Of a stretch of 64,000 nucleotides of DNA, positions 40,486-53,100 are shown in pieces; positions within the stretch are counted from its first letter, which is position 1; every line of letters begins with the position of its first letter. Under the pieces are notes generated by a model. The model was not told where the DNA came from. It worked only from the letters and a program-made list of their open reading frames with translations, and made no database searches. The translations under genes and the position numbers were made by a program. Source of the stretch: Amblyomma americanum. Taxonomy: Eukaryota > Arthropoda > Arachnida > Ixodida > Ixodidae. The DNA lies in contig NC_135502.1 in assembly GCF_052857255.1 (NCBI RefSeq), positions 153,147,868-153,211,867 on the forward strand, written 5' to 3'.

Positions 40486-42319
40486 CATTTGGGCACGACG
40501 ATCGTTATCAGAATGATGTCCATACTGGGCATGACGATCGTAATCAGAATGAGGTCCATAGTGGGCTCGACGATCGTAATCAGAGCGAGATCCATAGTGG
40601 ACACGACGATCGTAATCAGAGCGAGATCCATAGTGGGCATGACGATCGTAATCAGAATGAGGTCCATAGTGGGCACGACGATCGTAATCAGAGCAAGATC
40701 CATAGTGGGCATGACGATCGTAATCAGAATGAGGTCCATAGTGGGCATGACGATCGTAATCAGAATGCGGTCTATAGTGGGCATGACGATCGTATCAGAA
40801 TGAGGTCTATAGTGGGCACGACGATCGTAATCAGACTGTGGTCCATAGTGGGCATTACGATCGTGATCAGAATGAGGTCCATAGTGGGCATGACGATCGT
40901 AATCAGAATGAGGTGCATACTGGGAATGACGATCGTAATCAGAATGTTGTCCATAGTGGGCACGACGACCGTAATCAGAGCGAGGTCCATAGTGGGCACG
41001 ACGATCCTAATCAGAGCGAGATCCAGAGTGGGCACGACGATCGTAATCAGAGCGAGATCCATAGTGGACATGACGATCGTAATCTATATGAGGTCCATAG
41101 TGGGCATGACGATCATAATCAGAATGAGGCCCATAGTAGGCACGTCGATTGTAATCAGAATGAGGCCCATAGTGGGCTCGACGATCGTAATAAGAGCGAG
41201 ATCCATAGTGGGCACGACGATCGTAATCAGAGCGAGATCCATAGTGGGCATGACGATCGTAATCAAAATGAGGTCCATAGTAGGCACGACGATCGTAATC
41301 AGAGCGAGATCCAGAGTGGGCACGACGATCGTAATCAGAGCGAGATCCATAGTGGGCACGACGATCGTAATCAGAGCGAGATCCACAGTGGGCACGACGA
41401 TCGTAAACAGAATGAGGTCCATAATGGGCACGACGATCGTAATCAGAGCGAGATCCATAGTGGGCACGACGATCGTAATCAGAGCGAGATCCATAGTGGG
41501 CACGACGATCGTAATCAGAGCGAGATCCATAGTGGGCACGACGAAGGTAATCAGAATGAGGTCCATAGTAGGCACGACGATCTTACTAAGAGCGAGATCC
41601 ATAGTGGGCACGACGATTGTAGTCAGAGCGAGATCCATAGTGGGCACGACGATCGTAATCAGAGCGAGATCCACAGTGGGCACGGCGATCGTAAACAGAA
41701 TGATTTCCATAGTGAGCACGATGATCGTAATCAGAGCGAGATCCATAGTGGGCACGACGATCGTAATCAGAGCGAGATCCATAGTGGGCATGACGATCGT
41801 AATCAGATTGAGGTCCATACTGGGCATGACGATCGTAATCAGAATGAGGTCCATAGTGGGCTCGACGATCGTAATCAGAGCGAGATCCATAGTTGGCTCG
41901 ACGATCTTAATCAGAGCTAGATCCATAGAGCGCATGACGATCGTAATCAGAATGAGGTCCATAGTAGGCACGACTATCGTAATCAGAGCGAGATCCAAAG
42001 TGGGCACGACGATCGTAATCAGAGCGAGATCCATAGTGGACATGACGATAGTAATCTGAATGAGGTCCATAGTGGGCATGACGATCATAATCAGAATGAG
42101 GCCCATAGTAGGCACGTCGATCGTAATCAGAATGAGGTCCATATTAGGCATGACCATCGTAATCAGAATGATGTTCATAGTGGGCACGACGATCCTAATC
42201 AGAGCGAGATTCATAGTGGGTATGACGATCGTAATCAGACTGAGGTCTATAGTGGGCATGACGATCATAGTCAGAATGTTGCCCATAGTGGGCATGACGA
42301 TCGTAAGCAGAATGAGGTC
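40486..42319. repeat. P-anchored higher-order repeat, 1,834 bp (51 units)
   Basis: This is a shorter version of the 1,906-bp repeat. Two units (72 bp) of Q are missing near 40.94 kb, where the TGCATACTGGGAATG unit runs directly into AATGTTGTCC. A private change at about 41,587 gives CTTACTAAG for CTTACTCAG. Confidence 0.87.
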
Positions 42320-44729
42320 CATTTGGGCACGACGATCGTTATCAGAATGATGTCCATACTGGGCATGACGATCGTAATCAGAATGAGGTCCATAGTGGGC
42401 TCGACGATCGTAATCAGAGCGAGATCCATAGTGGACACGACGATCGTAATCAGAGCGAGATCCATAGTGGGCATGACGATCGTAATCAGAATGAGGTCCA
42501 TAGTGGGCACGACGATCGTAATCAGAGCAAGATCCATAGTGGGCATGACGATCGTAATCAGAATGAGGTCCATAGTGGGCATGACGATCGTAATCAGAAT
42601 GCGGTCCATAGTGGGCATGACGATCGTATCAGAATGAGGTCTATAGTGGGCACGACGATCGTAATCAGACTGTGGTCCATAGTGGGCATTACGATCGTGA
42701 TCAGAATGAGGTCCATAGTGGGCATGACGATCGTAATCAGAATGAGGTGCATACTGGGAATGACGATCGTAATCAGAATGAGGCCCATAGTGGGCTCGAC
42801 GATCGTAATCAGAGCGAGATCCACAGTGGGCACGACGATCGTAATCATAATGTTGTCCATAGTGGGCACGACGACCGTAATCAGAGCCAGGTCCATAGTG
42901 GGCATGACGATCCTAATCAGAGCGAGATCCAGAGTGGGCACGACGATCGTAATCAGAGCGAGATCCATAGTGGACATGACGATCGTAATCTATATGAGGT
43001 CCATAGTGGGCATGACGATCATAATCAGAATGAGGCCCATAGTAGGCACGTCGATTGTAATCAGAATGAGGCCCATAGTGGGCTCGACGATCGTAATAAG
43101 AGCGAGATCCATAGTGGGCACGACGATCGTAATCAGAGCGAGATCCATAGTGGGCATGACGATCGTAATCAAAATGAGGTCCATAGTAGGCACGACGATC
43201 GTAATCAGAGCGAGATCCAGAGTGGGCACGACGATCGTAATCAGAGCGAGATCCATAGTGGACATGACGATCGTAATCAGAATGAGGTCCATAGTGGGCA
43301 TGACCATCGTAATCAGAATGAGGTCCATAGTGGGCACGACGATCGCAATCAGAGCGAGATCCATAGTGGGCACGACGATCGTAATCCAAGCGAGATCCAT
43401 AGTGGACATGACGATCGTAATCTATATGAGGTCCATAGTGGGCATGACGATCATAATCAGAATGAGGCCCATAGTAGGCACGTCGATCGTAATCAGAATG
43501 AGGTCCATAGTGGGCATGACCATCGTAATCAGAATGAGGTCCATAGTGGGCACGACGATCGCAATCAGAGCGAGATCCATAGTGGGCACGACGATCGTAA
43601 TCAGAGCAAGATCCATAGTGGGCACGACGATTGTAATCAGAGCGAGATCCATAGTGGGCGCGACGAATGTAATCAGAATGAGGTCCATAGTAGGCACGAC
43701 GATCTTACTCAGAGCGAGATGCATAGTGGGCACGACGATTGTAGTCAGAGCGAGATCCATAGTGGGCACGACGATCGTAATCAGAGCGAGATCCACAGTG
43801 GGCACGACGATCGTAAACAGAATGAGGTCCATAATGGGCACGACGATCGTAATCAGAGCGAGATCCATAGTGGGCACGACGATCGTAATCAGAGCGAGAT
43901 CCATAGTGGGCACGACGATCGTAATCAGAGCGAGATCCATAGTGGGCACGACGAAGGTAATCAGAATGAGGTCCATAGTAGGCACGACGATCTTACTCAG
44001 AGCGAGATCCATAGTGGGCACGACGATTGTAGTCGTAGCGAGATCCATAGTGGGCACGACGATCGTAATCAGAGCGAGATCCACAGTGGGCACGGCGATC
44101 GTAAACAGAATGATTTTCATAGTGAGCACGATGATCGTAATCAGAGCGAGATCCATAGTGGGCACGACGATCGTAATCAGAGCGAGATCCATAGTGGGCA
44201 TGACGATCGTAATCAGATTGAGGTCCATACTGGGCATGACGATCGTAATCAGAATGAGGTCCATAGTGGGCTCGACGATCGTAATCAGAGCGAGATCCAT
44301 AGTTGGCTCGACGATCTTAATCAGAGCTAGATCCATAGTGCGCATGACGATCGTAATCAGAATGAGGTCCATAGTAGGCACGACTATCGTAATCAGAGCG
44401 AGATCCAAAGTGGGCACGACGATCGTAATCAGAGCGAGATCCATAGTGGACATGACGATAGTAATCTGAATGAGGTCCATAGTGGGCATGACGATCATAA
44501 TCAGAATGAGGCCCATAGTAGGCACGTCGATCGTAATCAGAATGAGGTCCATATTGGGCATGACCATCGTAATCAGAATGATGTTCATAGTGGGCACGAC
44601 GATCCTAATCAGAGCGAGATTCATAGTGGGTATGACGATCGTAATCAGACTGAGGTCTATAGTGGGCATGACGATCGTAGTCAGAATGTTGCCCATAGTG
44701 GGCATGACGATCGTAAGCAGAATGAGGTC
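42320..44729. repeat. P-anchored higher-order repeat, 2,410 bp (67 units)
   Basis: The content is P', CGTATCAG (42625), Q, then a Q join near 43.26 kb where GACATGACG is followed by CAGAATGAGG rather than CTATATGAGG. A second CTATATGAGG series follows at about 43.42 kb, then A cassettes, T-like units and P. The unit with AATCCAAGCGAG (about 43,383) is shared with 11.70, 24.14, 47.70 and 50.29 kb. Confidence 0.84.
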
Positions 44730-46635
44730 CATTTGGGCACGACGATCGTTATCAGAATGATGTCCATACTGGGCATGACGATCGTAATCAGAATGAGGTC
44801 CATAGTGGGCTCGACGATCGTAATCAGAGCGAGATCCATAGTGGACACGACGATCGTAATCAGAGCGAGATCCATAGTGGGCATGACGATCGTAATCAGA
44901 ATGAGGTCCATAGTGGGCACGACGATCGTAATCAGAGCAAGATCCATAGTGGGCATGACGATCGTAATCAGAATGAGGTCCATAGTGGGCATGACGATCG
45001 TAATCAGAATGCGGTCTATAGTGGGCATGACGATCGTATCAGAATGAGGTCTATAGTGGGCACGACGATCGTAATCAGACTGTGGTCCATAGTGGGCATT
45101 ACGATCGTGATCAGAATGAGGTCCATAGTGGGCATGACGATCGTAATCAGAATGAGGTGCATACTGGGAATGACGATCGTAATCAGAATGAGGCCCATAG
45201 TGGGCTCGACGATCGTAATCAGAGCGAGATCCACAGTGGGCACGACGATCGTAATCATAATGTTGTCCATAGTGGGCACGACGACCGTAATCAGAGCGAG
45301 GTCCATAGTGGGCACGACGATCCTAATCAGAGCGAGATCCAGAGTGGGCACGACGATCGTAATCAGAGCGAGATCCATAGTGGACATGACGATCGTAATC
45401 TATATGAGGTCCATAGTGGGCATGACGATCATAATCAGAATGAGGCCCATAGTAGGCACGTCGATTGTAATCAGAATGAGGCCCATAGTGGGCTCGACGA
45501 TCGTAATAAGAGCGAGATCCATAGTGGGCACGACGATCGTAATCAGAGCGAGATCCATAGTGGGCATGACGATCGTAATCAAAATGAGGTCCATAGTAGG
45601 CACGACGATCGTAATCAGAGCGAGATCCAGAGTGGGCACGACGATCGTAATCAGAGCGAGATCCATAGTGGGCACGACGATCATAATCAGAGCGAGATCC
45701 ACAGTGGGCACGACGATCGTAAACAGAATGAGGTCCATAATGGGCACGACGATCGTAATCAGAGCGAGATCCATAGTGGGCACGACGATCGTAATCAGAG
45801 CGAGATCCATAGTGGGCACGACGATCGTAATCAGAGCGAGATCCATAGTGGGCACGACGAAGGTAATCAGAATGAGGTCCATAGTAGGCACGACGATCTT
45901 ACTCAGAGCGAGATCCATAGTGGGCACGACGATTGTAGTCAGAGCGAGATCCATAGTGGGCACGACGATCGTAATCATAGCGAGATCCACAGTGGGCACG
46001 GCGATCGTAAACAGAATGATTTTCATAGTGAGCACGATGATCGTAATCAGAGCGAGATCCATAGTGGGCACGACGATCGTAATCAGAGCGAGATCCATAG
46101 TGGGCATGACGATCGTAATCAGATTGAGGTCCATACTGGGCATGACGATCGTAATCAGAATGAGGTCCATAGTGGGCTCGACGATCGTAATCAGAGCGAG
46201 ATCCATAGTTGGCTCGACGATCTTAATCAGAGCTAGATCCATAGAGCGCATGACGATCGTAATCAGAATGAGGTCCATAGTAGGCACGACTATCGTAATC
46301 AGAGCGAGATCCAAAGTGGGCACGACGATCGTAATCAGAGCGAGATCCATAGTGGACATGACGATAGTAATCTGAATGAGGTCCATAGTGGGCATGACGA
46401 TCATAATCAGAATGAGGCCCATAGTAGGCACGTCGATCGTAATCAGAATGAGGTCCATATTAGGCATGACCATCGTAATCAGAATGATGTTCATAGTGGG
46501 CACGACGATCCTAATCAGAGCGAGATTCATAGTGGGTATGACGATCGTAATCAGACTGAGGTCTATAGTGGGCATGACGATCGTAGTCAGAATGTTGCCC
46601 ATAGTGGGCATGACGATCGTAAGCAGAATGAGGTC
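44730..46635. repeat. P-anchored higher-order repeat, 1,906 bp (53 units), second copy
   Basis: The module order and length match 30596-32502. Differences seen include GATCATAATC near 45,690, CATAGCGAG near 45,977 and GATTTTCATAG (near 46,018) where the earlier copy has GATTTCCATAG. The CATTTGGG, CGTATCAG and single CTATATGAGG marks fall at equal internal distances. Confidence 0.86.
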
Positions 46636-49153
46636 CATTTGGGCACGACGATCGTTATCAGAATGATGTCCATACTGGGCATGACGATCGTAATCAGAAT
46701 GAGGTCCATAGTGGGCTCGACGATCGTAATCAGAGCGAGATCCATAGTGGACACGACGATCGTAATCAGAGCGAGATCCATAGTGGGCATGACGATCGTA
46801 ATCAGAATGAGGTCCATAGTGGGCACGACGATCGTAATCAGAGCAAGATCCATAGTGGGCATGACGATCGTAATCAGAATGAGGTCCATAGTGGGCATGA
46901 CGATCGTAATCAGAATGCGGTCCATAGTGGGCATGACGATCGTATCAGAATGAGGTCTATAGTGGGCACGACGATCGTAATCAGACTGTGGTCCATAGTG
47001 GGCATTACGATCGTGATCAGAATGAGGTCCATAGTGGGCATGACGATCGTAATCAGAATGAGGTGCATACTGGGAATGACGATCGTAATCAGAATGAGGC
47101 CCATAGTGGGCTCGACGATCGTAATCAGAGCGAGATCCACAGTGGGCACGACGATCGTAATCATAATGTTGTCCATAGTGGGCACGACGACCGTAATCAG
47201 AGCCAGGTCCATAGTGGGCACGACGATCCTAATCAGAGCGAGATCCAGAGTGGGCACGACGATCGTAATCAGAGCGAGATCCATAGTGGACATGACGATC
47301 GTAATCTATATGAGGTCCATAGTGGGCATGACGATCATAATCAGAATGAGGCCCATAGTAGGCACGTCGATTGTAATCAGAATGAGGCCCATAGTGGGCT
47401 CGACGATCGTAATAAGAGCGAGATCCATAGTGGGCACGACGATCGTAATCAGAGCGAGATCCATAGTGGGCATGACGATCGTAATCAAAATGAGGTCCAT
47501 AGTAGGCACGACGATCGTAATCAGAGCGAGATCCAGAGTGGGCACGACGATCGTAATCAGAGCGAGATCCATAGTGGACATGACGATCGTAATCAGAATG
47601 AGGTCCATAGTGGGCATGACCATCGTAATCAGAATGAGGTCCATAGTGGGCACGACGATCGCAATCAGAGCGAGATCCATAGTGGGCACGACGATCGTAA
47701 TCCAAGCGAGATCCATAGTGGGCACGACGATTGTAATCAGAGCGAGATCCATAGTGGGCGCGACGAATGTAATCAGAATGAGGTCCATAGTAGGCACGGC
47801 GATCTTACTCAGAGCGAGATGCATAGTGGGCACGACGATTGTAGTCAGAGCGAGATCCATAGTGGGCACGACGATCGTAATCAGAGCGAGATCCACAGTG
47901 GGCACGACGATCGTAAACAGAATGAGGTCCATAATGGGCACGACGATCGTAATCAGAGCGAGATCCATAGTGGGCACGACGATCGTAATCAGAGCGAGAT
48001 CCATAGTGGGCACGACGATCGTAATCAGAGCGAGATCCATAGTGGGCACGACAAAGGTAATTAGAATGAGGTCCATAGTAGGCACGACGATCTTACTCAG
48101 AGCGAGATCCATAGTGGGCACGACGATTGTAGTCAGAGCGAGATCCATAGTGGGCACGACGATCGTAATCAGAGCGAGATCCACAGTGGGCACGACGATC
48201 GTAAACAGAATGAGGTCCATAGTGGGCACGACGAGCGTAATCAGAGCGAGGTCCATAGTGGGCACGACGATCGTAATCAGAGCGAGATCCACAGTGGGCA
48301 CAGCGATCGTAAACAGAATGAGGTCCATAGTGAGCACGATGATCGTAATCAGAATGAGGTCCATAGTGGGCACGACGATCCTAATCAGAGCGAGATTCAT
48401 AGTGGGCACGACAATCGTAATCAGAGCTGGATCCATAATGGGCATGACGAACGTAATCAGAATGAGGTCCATAGTGGCCACGACGATCGTAATCAGAGCG
48501 AGACCCATAATGGCCACGACGATCGTAATCAGAATGAGGTCCATAGTGGGCACGACGATCGCAATCAGAGCGAGATCCATAGTGGGCACGACGATCGTAA
48601 TCAGAGCGAGATCCATAGTGGGCACGACGATTGTAATCAGAGCAAGATCCATAGTGGGCGCGACGAATGTAATCAGAATGAGGTCCATAGTAGGCACGAC
48701 GATCTTACTCAGAGCGAGATCCATAGTGGGCACGACGATTGTAGTCAGAGCGAGATCCATAGTGGGCACGACGATCGTAATCAGAGCGAGATCCACAGTG
48801 GGCACGACGATCGTAAACAGAATGAGGTCCATAATGGGCACGACGATCGTAATCAGAGCGAGATCCATAGTGGACATGACGATAATAATCTGAATGAGGT
48901 CCATAGTGGGCATGACGATCATAATCAGAATGAGGCCCATAGTAGGCACGTCGATCGTAATCAGAATGAGGTCCATAGTGGGCATGACCATCGTAATCAG
49001 AATGATGTTCATAGTGGGCACGACGATCCTAATCAGAGCGAGATTCATAGTGGGTATGACGATCGTAATCAGACTGAGGTCTATAGTGGGCATGACGATC
49101 GTAGTCAGAATGTTGCCCATAGTGGGCATGACGATCGTAAGCAGAATGAGGTC
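46636..49153. repeat. P-anchored higher-order repeat, 2,518 bp (70 units)
   Basis: This is a relative of 23005-25595 (2,590 bp, 72 units). It is shorter by two whole units in its Q part, where the join near 47.59 kb is the same as at 43.27 kb. A cassettes, the GAGCTGGATCC unit (near 48,427), the GTGGCCACG units and module P follow in the same order as 24.4-25.6 kb. Confidence 0.86.
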
Positions 49154-51597
49154 CATTTGGGCACGACGATCGTTATCAGAATGATGTCCATACTGGGCAT
49201 GACGATCGTAATCAGAATGAGGTCCATAGTGGGCTCGACGATCGTAATCAGAGCGAGATCCATAGTGGACACGACGATCGTAATCAGAGCGAGATCCATA
49301 GTGGGCATGACGATCGTAATCAGAATGAGGTCCATAGTGGGCACGACGATCGTAATCAGAGCAAGATCCATAGTGGGCATGACGATCGTAATCAGAATGA
49401 GGTCCATAGTGGGCATGACGATCGTAATCAGAATGCGGTCCATAGTGGGCATGACGATCGTATCAGAATGAGGTCTATAGTGGGCACGACGATCGTAATC
49501 AGACTGTGGTCCATAGTGGGCATTACGATCGTGATCAGAATGAGGTCCATAGTGGGCATGACGATCGTAATCAGAATGAGGTGCATACTGGGAATGACGA
49601 TCGTAATCAGAATGAGGCCCATAGTGGGCTCACCGATCATAATCAGAGCGAGATCCACAGTGGGCACGACGATCGTAATCATAATGATGTCCATAGTGGG
49701 CACGACGACCGTAATCAGAGCGAGGTCCATAGTGGGCACGACGATCCTAATCAGAGCGAGATCCAGAGTGAGCACGACGATCGTAATCAGAGCGAGATCC
49801 ATAGTGGACATGACGATCGTAATCTATATGAGGTCCATAGTGGGCATGACGATCATAATCAGAATGAGGCCCATAGTAGGCACGTCGATTGTAATCAGAA
49901 TGAGGCCCATAGTGGGCTCGACGATCGTAATAAGAGCGAGATCCATAGTGGGCACGACGATCGTAATCAGAGCGAGATCCATAGTGGGCATGACGATCGT
50001 AATCAAAATGAGGTCCATAGTAGGCACGACGATCGTAATCAGAGCGAGATCCAGAGTGGGCACGACGATCGTAATCAGAGCGAGATTAATAGTGGACATG
50101 ACGATCGTAATCTATATGAGGTCCATAGTGGGCATGACGATCATAATCAGAATGAGGCCCATAGTAGGCACGTCGATCGTAATCAGAATGAGGTCCATAG
50201 TGGGCATGACCATCGTAATCAGAATGAGGTCCATAGTGGGCACGACGATCGCAATCAGAGCGAGATCCATAGTGGGCACGACGATCGTAATCCAAGCGAG
50301 ATCCATAGTGGGCACGACGATTGTAATCAGAGCGAGATCCATAGTGGGCGCGACGAATGTAATCAGAATGAGGTCCATAGTAGGCACGACGATCTTACTC
50401 AGAGCGAGATGCATAGTGGGCACGACGATTGTAGTCAGAGCGAGATCCATAGTGGGCACGACGATCGTAATCAGAGCTAGATCCACAGTGGGCACGACGA
50501 TCGTAAACAGAATGAGGTCCATAATGGGCACGACGATCGTAATCAGAGCGAGATCCATAGTGGGCACGACGATCGTAATCAGAGCGAGATCCATAGTGGG
50601 CACGACGATCGTAATCAGAGCGAGATCCATAGTGGGCACGACAAAGGTAATCAGAATGAGGTCCATAGTAGGCACGACGATCTTACTCAGAGCGAGATCC
50701 ATAGTGGGCACGACGATTGTAGTCAGAGCGAGATCCATAGTGGGCACGACGATAGTAATCAGAGCGAGATCCACAGTGGGCACGACGATCGTAAACAGAA
50801 TGAGGTCCATAGTGGGCACGACGAGCGTAATCAGAGCGAGGTCCATAGTGGGCACGACGATCGTAATCAGAGCGAGATCCACAGTGGGCACGGCGATCGT
50901 ATACAGAATGAGGTCCATAGTGAGCACGATGATCGTAATCAGAATGAGGTCCATAGTGGGCACGACGATCCTAATCAGAGCGAGATTCATAGTGGGCACG
51001 ACAATCGTAATCAGAGCTGGATCCATAATGGGCATGACGAACGTAATCAGAATGAGGTCCATAGTGGCCACGACGATCGTAATCAGAGCGAGACCCATAA
51101 TGGCCACGACGATCGTAATCAGAATGAGGTCCATAGTGGGCACGACGATCGCAATCAGAGCGAGATCCATAGTGGGCACGACGATCTTACTCAGAGCGAG
51201 ATCCATAGTGGGCACGACGATTGTAGTCAGAGCGAGATCCATAGTGGGCACGACGATCGTAATCAGAGCGAGATCCACAGTGGGCACGACGATCGTAAAC
51301 AGAATGAGGTCCATAATGGGCACGACGATCGTAATCAGAGCGAGATCCATAGTGGACATGACGATTGTAATCTGAATGAGGTCCATAGTGGGCATGACGA
51401 TCATAATCAGAATGAGGCCCATAGTAGGCACGTCGATCGTAATCAGAATGAGGTCCATAGTGGGCATGACCATCGTAATCAGAATGATGTTCATAGTGGG
51501 CACGACGATTGTAGTCAGAGCGAGATCCATAGTGGGCACGACGATCGTAATCAGAGGGAGATCCATAGTGGGCACGACGACCGTAATCAGAGCGAGG
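49154..51597. repeat. P', Q, A cassettes and a truncated P
   Basis: CGTATCAG lies at 49459, followed by a full Q with two CTATATGAGG marks and A cassettes with GAGCTGGATCC (about 51,016) and GTGGCCACG. A P module opens at about 51,376 but breaks off after AATGATGTTCATAG (near 51,490): the next unit is GATTGTAGTCAG of an A cassette. The divergent end of P is therefore missing here. Q has private changes such as GGGCTCACCGATCATAATC near 49,630. Confidence 0.84.
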
Positions 51598-52277
51598 TCC
51601 AATAGTGGGCATGACGATTGTAGTGAGAGCGAGATCCATAGTGGGCACGACGATCGTAATCAGAGCGAGATCCACAGTGGGCACGACGATCGTAAACAGA
51701 ATGAGGTCCATAGTGAGCACGATGATCGTAATCAGAATGAGGTCCATAGTGGGCACGACGATCGTAATCAGAGCGAGTTCCATAGTGGGCACGACGATCG
51801 TAATCAGAGCGAGATCCATAGAGGTCATGACGATCTTAATCAGAGCGAGATCAATAGTGGGCATGACGATCCTAATCAGAATGAGGTCCATAGTGGGCAC
51901 CACGATCGTAATCAGAGCAAGATCCATAGTGGGCACGACGATCCTGATCAGGGAGAGATCCATAGTGGGCACGACGATCGTGATCAGAGTGAGATCCATA
52001 GTGGGCACGATGATCATAATCAGAGGGAGATCCATATTGGGCACGACGATCGTAATCAAATGAGGTCCATAGTGGGCATGACGATTGTAATCAGAATGAG
52101 GTCCATAGTGGGCACGACGATCGTAATCAGAATGAGGTCCATAGTGGGCACGACGATCGTAATCAGAGCAAGATTCATTTTGGGCATGACGATCATAATC
52201 AGAATGAGGTACATCGTGGGCATGACGATCGTAATCAGAATGAGGTCCATAGTGGGCATGACGATCGTAATCAGAAT
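51598..52277. repeat. TCCAATAG unit, short A cassette and R module
   Basis: The 37-bp unit (51598-51605) is followed after only a few A units by a complete R module and CAAATG at 52057. The distance between the two marks is 459 bp, against 855-891 bp in the 4.5, 7.3 and 19.7 kb copies, a loss of about 11-12 units. B units then lead to GAGGTCATAG at 52278. Confidence 0.85.
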
Positions 52278-53100
52278 GAGGTCATAGTGGGCATGACGAT
52301 CGTAATCAGAATGAGGTCCATAGTGGGCATGACGATCGTAATCAGAATGAGATCCGTAGTGGGCATGACGATCGTAATCATAATGAGGTCCATAGTGGGC
52401 ACGACGATTGTAATCAGAATGAGGTCCATACTGGGCATGACGATTGTAATCAGATTGAGGCCCATAGTGGGCTCGACGATCGTAATCAGAGCGAGATCCA
52501 TAGTGGGCACGACGATCGTAATCAGAGCGAGATCCATAGTGGGCATGACGATCGTAATCAGAATGAGGTCCATACTGGGCATGACGATCGTAATCAGAAT
52601 GAGGTCCATAGTGGGCTGGACGATCGTAATCAGAGCGAGATCCATAGTGGGCACGACGACCTTAATCAGAGCTAGATCCATAGTGCGCATGACGATCGTA
52701 ATCAGAATGAGGTCCATAGTAGGCACGACGATCGTAATCAGAGCGAGATCCATAGTGGGCACGACGATCGTAATCAGAGCGAGATCCATAGTGGGCATGA
52801 CGATCGTAATCATAATGAGGCCAATAGTGGGCACGACGATCGTAATCAGAATGAGGTCCATACTGGGCATGACGATTGTAATCAGAATGAGGCCCATAGT
52901 GGGCTCGACGATCGTAATAAGAGCGAGATCCATAGTGGGCACGACGATCGTAATCAGAGCGAGATCCATAGTGGGCATGACGATCGTAATCAAAATGAAG
53001 TCCATAGTAGGCACGACGATCGTAATCAGCGCGAGATCCAGAGTGGGCACGACGATCGTAATCAGAGCGAGATCCATAGTGGACATGACGATCGTAATCT
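52278..53100. repeat. T module
   Basis: A full-length T module follows GAGGTCATAG (52278-52287). Visible private changes are GAGATCCGTAGTGG near 52,350, GGGCTGGACG near 52,616, CGACCTTAATC near 52,660 and AGGCCAATAGTGG near 52,820. These make this copy somewhat more diverged than the T modules at 13.6, 17.1 and 20.8 kb. Confidence 0.82.
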
